Shown here piece by piece: positions 33,032 to 41,742 of a DNA stretch of 64,000 nucleotides. Origin of the DNA: CALBPI01 sp038521865. GTDB lineage: Bacteria > Pseudomonadota > Gammaproteobacteria > Steroidobacterales > Woeseiaceae. The notes under the pieces were generated by a model. It was given only the letters and a program-made list of their open reading frames with translations, was not told the DNA's origin and did not search any database. Both the position numbers and the translations under genes were made by a program. Location of the stretch: the NCBI GenBank assembly GCA_038521865.1, contig JBCBKO010000004.1, positions 1 through 64,000 of the forward strand. The letters are read 5' to 3'. Position 1 is the stretch's first letter, and each line of letters opens with the position of its first letter.

Positions 33032-34831
33032 ATGGCCGAACACGGAATAACGACGCAAAGGACACTGCCGGAGCTTTTTGGATTTTTCTCGAAGATCCTC
33101 GGGCCGGAAAAGCCTTTTTACACACTAGCGATCATCTACGGCATTGGCATCAGCCTGCTGTCGCTGGCGACGCCGATCTCGGTGCAAATGTTGATCAATA
33201 CGATCATCAACACCGGTCTGACAACGCAGCTCTTTATCCTGTCCGCAACGTTGTTTGTGCTGTTGGCGCTTGCCGGTGTTTTGAACGCCCTGCGCCTGCA
33301 TATCGTGGACGTGTTCGGACGACGTTTTTACGCGCGGATGGTCTCGGAGATCGCGCTGCGCTCGGTCTATGCCCTGAACCCCTATTTTGAAGACCGCGGC
33401 ATCGGGCCGCTCTTCAATCGCTATTTCGACATCATCATCGTGATGAAGCGCGTGCCCTACTTGCTGGTTGGCGGTTTTTCGATCCTGCTGCAGGCGGCTG
33501 TCGGTTTTGCCTTGACTTCCGCCTACCACCCGGCATTCCTCGCATTCAATCTTGTCGTCATCGTCTTCATCTGGTTGATCTGGATTATTTACGGCAAGCG
33601 AGCGATCAAGAGTGCGATGCAGCTATCGCATGACAAGCATTCGGCGGCTGCTTGGCTCGAGGGTCTGGGTAGTTCGAATGGCTACTTCAAGACACATTCT
33701 CATGTCGAGGAGGCGCTCGAACGCACCGACGAGGTCACCAATACCTACATGACTTCGCACAAGCTGCATTTCCGCCACTATTTCTCTCAGGCGATCGCGT
33801 TCCTCATGTTGTGGGCGCTCGCGAGCAGCACGCTGCTGGGCCTCGGTGGTTGGCTGGTGATTCAGGAGCAACTCTCGATCGGGCAGTTGGTCGCGGCCGA
33901 GTTGGTGCTGTCGGCGGTGTTTGTTGGCCTTTCTCAGTTTGGGACCTACCTTTCCTACTTCTACGATCTGTGTGCTGCGATCGAGGAGCTTTCGTTGTTC
34001 TACGACATCGAACAAGAGGAGGTGAAAGGTGTTGAGGAGCAGCTACCAGGATCCGGACTCGCGATGGTCGAAGCGCGCGGAGAAACACGTGGCATCGACA
34101 TCTCGTTCAATCTGGAACTGCCGCCCAGCGCGCTGGTCTATGCACGAGCACCCAGCTACGCGGTACAGCGCTTGTTTGCGAACTTCATGAAACGTCATGC
34201 CGAACCGGATGGCGGTTACATCACTATCGGTGGAGTCGATACACATTCGATTTCTGCGCATTCATTGCGCCAGGAAATCATCGTGTTGGATCGACCGAAT
34301 ACGACGAGCATGTCTATCCGTCAGTATCTGACCCGCAGCCGAGAAGGTGTGAATAGTGTTGATATTCTCGAGGTGCTGAGACTGGTTGGTCTCGAGCCGA
34401 TCATCGCTCAGCTCGATGATGGCCTGGACCATCGTATTGCGGTTACCGGTTGGCCGTTGTCGCTCGCGGAGATGATGCAACTCAAACTCGCCTCAGCCAT
34501 TCTTGCGCGACCTCGAGTCTTGGTATTGAGCCAGCTCTACGATGTATTGCCGTATCGGTTGTTGATGGGCGCCTTAGGGTCTCTAATCGATGACGCTGAA
34601 ACAGAAACTACGATTGTCTATTTCTCCAACCGCGAACCGACGGGGGATTTCAGCCACTTCCTGTACATGGGGCGCAGCCAACAGCGCGTCTTCTCCGAAC
34701 CTGTTTCTTTCTGCGAACACTTCGATACGCGGGTCAAGGCGCGCACGCGCACCGAGCACGGCGAGGTCAAGGCCCGCAATTATGTGTCTCCGTTTCTCGG
34801 GACCGGGACCGAGGTAGCAAGCAGTGACTGA
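33032..34831 (+). CDS. ABC exporter-like protein with degenerate nucleotide-binding domain
   Basis: 599 residues. The N-terminal 320 residues form a six-helix ABC exporter membrane domain (RRFYARMVSEIALRSVYALN is the HlyB-like coupling region). The C-terminal 250 residues keep the NBD outline but not its catalytic motifs. The Walker A place (371-378) reads ARAPSYAV without the P-loop Lys. The signature (475-481) is PLSLAEM in place of LSGGQ. Walker B (495-504) is RVLVLSQLYD, lacking the Asp-Glu pair. ATP hydrolysis is therefore unlikely. It is followed, with overlap, by HlyD and TolC genes. Confidence 0.87.
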   Translation: MAEHGITTQRTLPELFGFFSKILGPEKPFYTLAIIYGIGISLLSLATPISVQMLINTIINTGLTTQLFILSATLFVLLALAGVLNALRLHIVDVFGRRFYARMVSEIALRSVYALNPYFEDRGIGPLFNRYFDIIIVMKRVPYLLVGGFSILLQAAVGFALTSAYHPAFLAFNLVVIVFIWLIWIIYGKRAIKSAMQLSHDKHSAAAWLEGLGSSNGYFKTHSHVEEALERTDEVTNTYMTSHKLHFRHYFSQAIAFLMLWALASSTLLGLGGWLVIQEQLSIGQLVAAELVLSAVFVGLSQFGTYLSYFYDLCAAIEELSLFYDIEQEEVKGVEEQLPGSGLAMVEARGETRGIDISFNLELPPSALVYARAPSYAVQRLFANFMKRHAEPDGGYITIGGVDTHSISAHSLRQEIIVLDRPNTTSMSIRQYLTRSREGVNSVDILEVLRLVGLEPIIAQLDDGLDHRIAVTGWPLSLAEMMQLKLASAILARPRVLVLSQLYDVLPYRLLMGALGSLIDDAETETTIVYFSNREPTGDFSHFLYMGRSQQRVFSEPVSFCEHFDTRVKARTRTEHGEVKARNYVSPFLGTGTEVASSD

Positions 34832-35855
34832 CGTACGCGCCCACTCCGAATACTTCCACACGTTGAATGAGATCAATGTGCCTAAGGCATCGCGGACGGT
34901 CGCGTACTTTCTCGTGCTCTTTGCTCTAATGCTGGGCGCGTTTCTCTATTTTGTGCCTTGGGTGCAAACCACGTCTGGACCGGGGCGTGTGACAGCGCTG
35001 AATCCGAACGATCGTCAGCAGGAGATCAACGCGCTGGTCTCAGGTCGTATCGCGGAGTGGTTTGTCCAGGACGGTATGGCGGTGGAGGCCGGAGCCCCGA
35101 TCGTTACGATCGTGGATAACGATCCGCTGGCACTGCAGCGACTGCAAGCGGCGCGCGACCAGGTGCAGGCAAAGCTTTCCGCGGCCGAAAGTGCACTTGA
35201 GACCTCACAGATTGATGCCAGGCGTACCCAGGATTTGTTCGAGCAAGGACTTGAATCGAGTCGCAACGCGGAGCAGGCGAGAATCAGAGTGCAATCGCAA
35301 CGCGCGTCTGTGGCCGAAGCGTCCGCCGAGCTTAGCCGTATCGAGATCGAAATTTCTCGCCTGGCAGCGCAGACTGTGACCGCGCCCCGGGACGGCGTGA
35401 TTCTGTCGGTCAACGCCGGGGATGTCGCGACGTTCATCAGTGCGGGTCAGCCAGTTGCGACTTTTGTACCGAGCAATGTGACACGAGCGGTGGAGCTGTT
35501 TGTGAATGGCCGGGACGTGGCGCTTGTGCAACCGGGAAATGTTGCCAGGCTTCAATTCGAAGGATGGCCTGCCGTTCAGTTTAGCGGTTGGCCCTCGCAG
35601 GCGATCGGGACGTTCGGCGGTGTTGTGCTCGCAGTCGATGCATCCGCCCAACCTAACGGTTTGTTCCGGGTACTGATCGGCGAGGACCCGAATGCGGATC
35701 AAACGCATGCATGGCCGGAAGATCGGTTTGTTCGCTTTGGCGCGAACGTTCGGGGTTGGATTCAGCTTGAGACAGTGACCGTTGGTTACGAGATTTGGCG
35801 ACTGCTAAACAACTTTCCGCCCGATTTTGCGATCAATCCAGGTCCCAACCAGTGA
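34824..35855 (+). CDS. HlyD-family periplasmic adaptor
   Basis: 343 residues. GTG 34824 lies within the end of the exporter gene. One membrane helix (about 23-48) precedes a biotinyl-lipoyl half (ALVSGRIAEWFVQDGMAVEAG), a long alpha hairpin (about 95-180, QVQAKLSAAESALETSQIDA) and a second lipoyl half (TVTAPRDGVILSVNAGDVA). It bridges the inner-membrane component to TolC. The C-terminal RFGANVRGWIQLETVTVGYE supports the HlyD/EmrA branch. Confidence 0.9.
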   Translation: MTDVRAHSEYFHTLNEINVPKASRTVAYFLVLFALMLGAFLYFVPWVQTTSGPGRVTALNPNDRQQEINALVSGRIAEWFVQDGMAVEAGAPIVTIVDNDPLALQRLQAARDQVQAKLSAAESALETSQIDARRTQDLFEQGLESSRNAEQARIRVQSQRASVAEASAELSRIEIEISRLAAQTVTAPRDGVILSVNAGDVATFISAGQPVATFVPSNVTRAVELFVNGRDVALVQPGNVARLQFEGWPAVQFSGWPSQAIGTFGGVVLAVDASAQPNGLFRVLIGEDPNADQTHAWPEDRFVRFGANVRGWIQLETVTVGYEIWRLLNNFPPDFAINPGPNQ

Positions 35856-37297
35856 ATTGTCGAATTTTTTCGCTTGCGATCATGCTCTTTGGGATGGTCG
35901 TGGCGTCAGCCAATGCACAGGATGCAGCCTCGCCCGAGTCCGAAGCGGCAACGCCCCTGACACTCGACGAAGTGCTATCGGCGAGTGCGAGGTTCTTTCC
36001 CGCGATTCTGGAGGCCGAGGCTAATCGACGCGAGGCACTTGGGGAGATCACGGTCGCTGCAGGCGGCTTCGATACACTGGTGCAGGCGGAATCCAGTAGC
36101 TACGCAAGCGGCTTTTATGATGGTCAGGCGGCCAAAGGCACGATCACCCAGCCGCTCCGTGCGTTCGGTACCAATATCTACGGTGAGTACAAAGTCTCCG
36201 AGGGCGACTTCCCCATCTACGAGGACATCAACTTCACCAACCGTGGGGGCACCGCCAAAGCCGGTGTGATTCTGTCCTTGCTTCGGGATCGGGATATCGA
36301 CGATCGTCGGTTCGCCGAGGTCGATGCCGGACTCGCGGTCCGTGACGCGGACCTGAACTTGCTGTTAACGCAGATCGAGGTGCAACGTGATGCGGCTCAG
36401 GCTTATTGGCGATGGCGCGCGGCCGGACAGACGCTCGCCGTCTACCGGGACTTGCTGCGCAATGCACAGGAGCGTGATGCCGCGTTGATTCGTGAGGTTA
36501 GCAGTGGTGCACGCGCCGAAATCTTTCTGACGGAAAATCAGCAGATCATTACCCGCCGCCAGAGCCTTGTGGCCAGTTCACAGGCTCGGTTCATGCTGGC
36601 GGCGAACCAGCTGTCGTTCTATCTTCGCGACGATGCGGGCCTACCGAAGTTACCGACTGATGACCGCCTGCCCGGCGGCATGGAGGCACTCCCTGGCGTC
36701 GTTCCAAGAGCTCTGGACTCGGCAGCTGAGGTCTTGAACGCTCGTCCGGAACTCATGCGCTTGGAGAATCAGATCCGCCGAGCCGGCAATCGGCTACAGC
36801 TCCGAAAGAATGCGCTAAAACCCAGATTCGACGTGAGCCTCGAGCTCGCGTCCGGGATTGGGGGTGTCGGTGAAGGGGGTGTTTCGCGCGACAGCACCGA
36901 CACGATTTTCGGCCTCAAATTCTCTGTCCCGATCCAGCGCCGGCAGGCACAAGGTCGCGTCGATCAGGCACGTGCGGAGCTCGACGCCCTGCAATTACGT
37001 CGCCAGCAGGTTGAGGAGCGCATTGCGCTCGAGCTACAAGGCATTGTGCTGGGATTGACCTTCGCTGAGCAGGTTGCCGACCTCGCCGCTAACGATGTTG
37101 TGTTGTCGCAAAAGCTGGAGCTCGCCGAGATCGAACGGTTTCGAAACGGTGCCAGCGACTTCTTCCTCGTCAATCTGCGTGAGCAAACGGTTGCGCAGGC
37201 CCAGATTCGCGAAATTTCGGCTAGATTAGACGCACGCGTTGCTGAGGTGAACTTCGACGCCGGCACGCTTAATCTGCGAAACCTCGCGCTAGAGTGA
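35852..37297 (+). CDS. TolC-family outer-membrane channel
   Basis: 481 residues from GTG 35852, whose GTGA overlaps the HlyD stop. The signal peptide ends ASANAQ. TolC repeats are seen in LTLDEVLSASARFFPAI and the second-half ARPELMRLENQIRRAGNRLQ, with long coiled-coil helices (QRDAAQAYWRWRAAGQTLAV). The C-terminal RFRNGASDFFLVNLREQ is typical. It completes a tripartite exporter with the HlyD and ABC-like genes, all translationally linked. Confidence 0.9.
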   Translation: MNCRIFSLAIMLFGMVVASANAQDAASPESEAATPLTLDEVLSASARFFPAILEAEANRREALGEITVAAGGFDTLVQAESSSYASGFYDGQAAKGTITQPLRAFGTNIYGEYKVSEGDFPIYEDINFTNRGGTAKAGVILSLLRDRDIDDRRFAEVDAGLAVRDADLNLLLTQIEVQRDAAQAYWRWRAAGQTLAVYRDLLRNAQERDAALIREVSSGARAEIFLTENQQIITRRQSLVASSQARFMLAANQLSFYLRDDAGLPKLPTDDRLPGGMEALPGVVPRALDSAAEVLNARPELMRLENQIRRAGNRLQLRKNALKPRFDVSLELASGIGGVGEGGVSRDSTDTIFGLKFSVPIQRRQAQGRVDQARAELDALQLRRQQVEERIALELQGIVLGLTFAEQVADLAANDVVLSQKLELAEIERFRNGASDFFLVNLREQTVAQAQIREISARLDARVAEVNFDAGTLNLRNLALE

Positions 37298-37413
37298 ACT
37301 ACGTCACAGTTCTCTCGTTTTCGCCTGCGAATACAGGCAGATATCACTAAAGGTTCTGACTCAAGCGACGCTACCAAACCCGTCTAGCAAGATTGGCTAG
37401 TGGGAGAATACAC

Positions 37414-37995
37414 ATGCAACAGCGTCAAGCTGGTTTTACTTTGATGGAAATGATCGGCGTGGTTGCCGTCATCGCCATCCTCGCGTCGATGGCGACGCCG
37501 ATGATCTTTGATGCGATTCGTAATGCGCGCGTGACGGCGTTTCTTGAGGACGTTAACGTGATGCGCACAGCGGTTGCTCGTTTTTACGAAGACACTGGCA
37601 ACTTCCCTGAGCACATCCCGACGGATGCGCGCGATGGTCGGCGTCAGTTGATCTCGAACTCCAACAACAACCCGATCGGCGGTTGGAACGGTCCGTACAT
37701 CGAGACCGACCTTGAAAACCCCTTCGTCGATGGCGGTTACCGGGGGGTTCTGAACAGCAATAACGCCAACTACCAGTTCGATCTCGACGGTGACGGCACC
37801 GTCGATACCAGTCGAGTCGCGGTGCTGCGGATTGACGGTACCAGCGAAACTGAAGCACGGAAGATCAGCGACATCATGGACGGTGACGGAGACGTCGATA
37901 CTGGAGCAGGCGCGTGGTTTGCATCCGGTCGAGTCAAGAAATTTGGCGGAAGGCAAAACGATCGTCGCTTGTTGATCTTCCTGTCGCGCGAATAA
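37414..37995 (+). CDS. GspG-like major pseudopilin with EF-hand-like loops
   Basis: 193 residues from ATG 37414 (GGGAG upstream). The class III signal QAG-FTLMEM is cleaved after Gly7 and carries Glu5 of the mature pilin (Glu12). The hydrophobic helix spans 8-30. GGWNGPYIETD matches the GspG core. Asp-rich loops at 123-131 (DLDGDGTVD) and 156-162 (DGDGDVD) look like calcium-binding EF-hand loops; GspG pseudopilins are known to need calcium. It is first in the type IV filament cluster, 116 bases after TolC. Confidence 0.88.
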   Translation: MQQRQAGFTLMEMIGVVAVIAILASMATPMIFDAIRNARVTAFLEDVNVMRTAVARFYEDTGNFPEHIPTDARDGRRQLISNSNNNPIGGWNGPYIETDLENPFVDGGYRGVLNSNNANYQFDLDGDGTVDTSRVAVLRIDGTSETEARKISDIMDGDGDVDTGAGAWFASGRVKKFGGRQNDRRLLIFLSRE

Positions 37996-38017
37996 GCGTT
38001 ACAGAAGCAGCGGTGCA

Positions 38018-39748
38018 ATGAGTGCTCGCAGCACAGACTCGACGGCGGCCTATTGGAGTGAGTTGACCTCCAAGATCGCGGTCACCCAGCGCAAGAAGAT
38101 GACGCTGGGTGGCCGACTCAAGGCTGCCGGACTGCTGACCGACGCGCAGCTGGATCTCGCATTGCGAGAGCAGAAGCGCAACGGAAAGTTGCTCGGTGAG
38201 GTCCTGATAGATCTCGGTTTTGTTTCGGCCGAGGTCATCACACAGAATCTTGCGAACGAGGCGCAAACCGAGGTTGTCGATGTTCAATCGGCAGAAATCC
38301 CCGAACACGTCTTGCGACTCGTTGACTACGAGACCGCCAAGAAATACAAACTGATCCCCTACTCTTTGGTCGACGGCATGTTGACCCTGGTGCTGGCCGA
38401 CGCGTTTAACGTGGTGGCCATCGACCACGTCGAGCGTGAAACCGGCCATACCGTTACGGTCGTGACGGCCCCCGAAGGGCATATTCTCGACGCCGTTGCA
38501 CGACACTACACGCAGGGTAGCTCCATTGCCGACACGATCGACCAGATCATGGCCGAGGGCAGTGCGGCAGCTGAAGACGAAGCCGTTAATGAGTCGCCAT
38601 TGGTTCGGTTGGTCGACCAGCTCATTTCTTTGGGAATCAAAAAAGGCGCCACGGATATCCATATCGAACCGGCCGACAAGGTGGTTCGCGTTCGGATGCG
38701 TATCGACGGTGTGATGCGTCAGGAAGTGTTGATTCCCAAGTTGATTCAACCGGCGCTTACCGCCCGATTGAAGCTAATTGCAAATCTGAACATTACGGAG
38801 AAGCGTGTTCCGCAGGACGGTCGTATCCGCTTCGACTACGGTCAGCATCACGTCGATCTGCGTGTCTCGACATTGCCGACCAACGTTGGTGAGAGTGTGG
38901 TCTTGCGTATTCTCGATCGCAGCGCCGCACAGTTGTCGCTCGGCGATCTTGGCTTTTCTGCCAAGCACAAAGACGACATGGAGCAATTCGTTGGTTTGCC
39001 CTACGGCATGGTCTTGGTCACCGGGCCAACCGGTAGCGGCAAGACAACAACATTGTACGCGTCGCTGAAATTGGTACAGGCCGAAGAGCGCAGTGTATTT
39101 ACCCTTGAGGACCCGGTGGAGTACTCGCTCGGCTCAATTCGCCAAACGCAGGTACGCCCGGATGTCGGAATGGACTTTGCCGCCGGCTTGCGCGCTTTGT
39201 TGAGACAGGATCCTGACGTGATCCTCGTTGGTGAGATTCGCGATCTCGAGACCGCGCAGCTCGCGACGAGAGCTGCGCTAACCGGTCACCTGGTGCTCTC
39301 TACGCTGCATACAAACGATGCTGTTGGTGTCATTCCGCGACTCGTCGATATGGGCGTAGATCGTTACATGTTGCCAGCCGCATTGTCGGCGATTGTTGCC
39401 CAGCGGCTGGTACGTATGCTTTGCCATCATTGCCGTCGGCCGGTTCAACGACCGGATGAGCTGATTGAATCGCTCGGCCTGCAGGACATGGTGCCGCCGA
39501 ACGCGACGCTATACGAACCCGGTGGTTGCGTGCACTGCAATGGCACCGGTTTTCAGGGCCGCTCTGCGATCTACGAAATTCTCACGGTCGATGAGCGTTT
39601 TCACGGACCGATCATCTCGGGTGCAAGCGCTGGTGACCTCAAGAGCCTGGCCTCTGAGAGTGGCATGGTTCCGATGTTGAACGACGGCATTGCCAAAGCG
39701 ATGGCCGGTGTGACTTCTCTCGACGAAGTCCTGCGTGTGGTGCGGTAG
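38018..39748 (+). CDS. GspE/MshE-type assembly ATPase
   Basis: 576 residues. The MshEN-type N-domain (29-63) fits LG-x2-L-x3-G-x6-L-x3-L-x2-Q-x6-LG-x2-L, but the arginines that usually precede each LG are Thr and Leu. The GspE core is complete: Walker A GPTGSGKT (336-343), Asp box, catalytic Glu404 in DPDVILVGEIRD, and a zinc tetracysteine C467/C470/C502/C505. It powers pilus or pseudopilus assembly at the inner membrane. 22 bases after the pseudopilin. Confidence 0.94.
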   Translation: MSARSTDSTAAYWSELTSKIAVTQRKKMTLGGRLKAAGLLTDAQLDLALREQKRNGKLLGEVLIDLGFVSAEVITQNLANEAQTEVVDVQSAEIPEHVLRLVDYETAKKYKLIPYSLVDGMLTLVLADAFNVVAIDHVERETGHTVTVVTAPEGHILDAVARHYTQGSSIADTIDQIMAEGSAAAEDEAVNESPLVRLVDQLISLGIKKGATDIHIEPADKVVRVRMRIDGVMRQEVLIPKLIQPALTARLKLIANLNITEKRVPQDGRIRFDYGQHHVDLRVSTLPTNVGESVVLRILDRSAAQLSLGDLGFSAKHKDDMEQFVGLPYGMVLVTGPTGSGKTTTLYASLKLVQAEERSVFTLEDPVEYSLGSIRQTQVRPDVGMDFAAGLRALLRQDPDVILVGEIRDLETAQLATRAALTGHLVLSTLHTNDAVGVIPRLVDMGVDRYMLPAALSAIVAQRLVRMLCHHCRRPVQRPDELIESLGLQDMVPPNATLYEPGGCVHCNGTGFQGRSAIYEILTVDERFHGPIISGASAGDLKSLASESGMVPMLNDGIAKAMAGVTSLDEVLRVVR

Positions 39749-39757
39749 GGAATCGAT

Positions 39758-40960
39758 ATGCCCCAATACGCCTATCACAGTGTGGATCGAGCTGGCCGAA
39801 CTTCAGATGGCACGATGGTTGCCGACAATGAGCAGGTGCTTGAAAACAAGCTGCGTGAGATCGGTTATTGGCTCGTTGATGCGAAGGAAAAGTCGCCGAC
39901 GCGCAATCACGGTAACGGCAAAGTGCCGCGCCGCGAGCTGATCGATTTCTTTATGGGTGCGACGTCATTGTTGATCGCCGGCATACCCATTGCTAGCACC
40001 ATCTCAGCGATGGCGGAGGAAACCGAGCAACCTGTCCTGCGCCGTGTACTGCAAGACATCAGCATTAACGTGCAGGCGGGTAACGAGGTTTCCGAGAGCA
40101 TGCGAGCCTACCCGGACGTGTTCTCGGAGCAAATCTGCAACTTGGTTCGTGCAGGTGAAACGGGCGGCAGTCTGACAGAGGTATTCAAGGACATCGCCCA
40201 CCACCTAGAGTGGATCGACCGCATCATGGCTGACGTCAAGCAAGCCACGATATACCCAATCATGATCCTGTCGGCAGTTGCCGGACTGGTCGCCCTGATG
40301 TTTCTCTTCGTGGTGCCTCGCTTCGCACAAATTTTTGCTGAGCTCGATATGGCCTTGCCGGCACTGACACAGGGTGTCGTCCGACTCGGCGCGATCACGC
40401 AACAGTACTGGTGGGTTGGTGTCGTGGCGATTGTCGGTTTGATTGTCGGCTTGCGAGGAATGCGGGCCGCACATCCCGCGCTGGCGCTCCGTCTTGACTC
40501 GGCAAAGCTCTACATCCCGATTCTGGGCGGCGTGCGTCGCATGCTCGTGCAATCCCAGTTTGTGCATAACCTGGCACTCATGTTGAAAGCCGGTGTGCCT
40601 ATTCTGGAAGCACTAAAGCTCTCGCAGGGCGTGAGCGACAACCTCGTCATGGATCGTGCCGTGCAGGATGCGGCGACCACGGTAGAAAAAGGCGGTCGGA
40701 TCAGTGAAGCGCTTCGCAATCACCCGGTAATCTCCTCACTGACGTTACGCATGATCGTCGTGGGGGAGGACTCGGGCCGATTGGATACGACGCTCCAGCA
40801 GGTTTCGGATCGTTTCGATGAGGAAATTCCGCGCCAAATCAAACGTGTTTTCGCAATCGTTGAACCACTGATCACGATGACGTTGGTCGTCGTCGTCGGT
40901 TTGATCGCAGCATCATTGTTCTTGCCGATGTTCTCGCTCGTATCGGGGCTAGGTGCATGA
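39758..40960 (+). CDS. GspF/PilC-family inner-membrane platform protein
   Basis: 400 residues. Two tandem T2SSF domains: the first with FMGATSLLIAGIPIASTI, the second with FVHNLALMLKAGVPILEAL. Three membrane segments are seen (around 170, 220 and near the C-terminus, MTLVVVVGLIAASLFLPMF). QICNLVRAGETGGSL and MIVVGEDSGRLD are the conserved loops. It interacts with the ATPase to extrude pilins. The stop overlaps the next ATG. Confidence 0.93.
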   Translation: MPQYAYHSVDRAGRTSDGTMVADNEQVLENKLREIGYWLVDAKEKSPTRNHGNGKVPRRELIDFFMGATSLLIAGIPIASTISAMAEETEQPVLRRVLQDISINVQAGNEVSESMRAYPDVFSEQICNLVRAGETGGSLTEVFKDIAHHLEWIDRIMADVKQATIYPIMILSAVAGLVALMFLFVVPRFAQIFAELDMALPALTQGVVRLGAITQQYWWVGVVAIVGLIVGLRGMRAAHPALALRLDSAKLYIPILGGVRRMLVQSQFVHNLALMLKAGVPILEALKLSQGVSDNLVMDRAVQDAATTVEKGGRISEALRNHPVISSLTLRMIVVGEDSGRLDTTLQQVSDRFDEEIPRQIKRVFAIVEPLITMTLVVVVGLIAASLFLPMFSLVSGLGA

Positions 40961-41742
40961 GGCGGCAAAGCGGATTTACCTTGATGGAGCTCATCGGCGT
41001 CATGGCTATTTTGGCTGTGCTGTCCGCAGTGATTGCGCCGAGTATCGTCGGCACGGTCAACGATGCCTATGGTCGAGCAGAAGCCGCTAACCTCCAACAG
41101 ATCACGGAAGATCTCGAGCTGTTTATCCGCCGTAATTCGCAGATACCGTCTGGCGCGATCGGTGACTGGACAGCGGCGGTGGGTACGCTCAGCGATGCTC
41201 CGGTCAATGACCTCGCGTTGAATCGTCGCGGCTTCCAACGTGTGCTGTATTTCGATCCCAACTTCTTCGTGGCCGGTGGCGGGTTCTCGGGTTATCTCCA
41301 AACGGGCGGCCTGACGGCACCCCCACTGTCGCCCCGGGTCATGTTGATTTCGAACCTGCGCGGCAATGTCACCGGTCTGACCAATAACGCCGCCGTATTC
41401 GATGACATCTGGAATCAGCGCCCGACGGCGGCATTGTTCGAGTCGGACACGCTGTTCATCCAGCGCCTGAATCTTGGACGCTTGTTCAAGGAGGTGCTGG
41501 TGTCCAGTGCGGCACCGAATCAGGCAGCGATTTCCTTTAACAACGCACCCGCGATTGCGGTCCCGGCGGCGGGGCTGCTGAGCGAAGGCGTACTCTCGCG
41601 CTTCGTGTTGCAGGACTCTCGTGTTTTGCTCTACGCCGACCCGTTTCCAATTGGTGGTCTCCAGACTGCTTACAAAGCCACGGAAGATCTGGGGCTTAGG
41701 TACACCGACCTCGGCGGCACTTTCGGGTGGTTGCAGCCATGA
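40957..41742 (+). CDS. Prepilin-type protein, large
   Basis: 261 residues. The cleavage motif QSG-FTLMELIGVMAILAVL has Gly6/Phe7 and Glu5 of the mature pilin (Glu11). The body is larger than a GspH pseudopilin and is rich in Asn/Ala/Leu with no clear disulfide. It may be a minor or tip pilin (GspK-like size) or an alternative major one. Genes before and after overlap it (ATGA both ends). Confidence 0.85.
   Translation: MRRQSGFTLMELIGVMAILAVLSAVIAPSIVGTVNDAYGRAEAANLQQITEDLELFIRRNSQIPSGAIGDWTAAVGTLSDAPVNDLALNRRGFQRVLYFDPNFFVAGGGFSGYLQTGGLTAPPLSPRVMLISNLRGNVTGLTNNAAVFDDIWNQRPTAALFESDTLFIQRLNLGRLFKEVLVSSAAPNQAAISFNNAPAIAVPAAGLLSEGVLSRFVLQDSRVLLYADPFPIGGLQTAYKATEDLGLRYTDLGGTFGWLQP

Noticed and set aside
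37384..37400. CTAGC-GCTAG inverted repeat before the pseudopilin
   Set aside because: Only 5 bp per arm with a 7-base loop, common by chance and with no supporting context.
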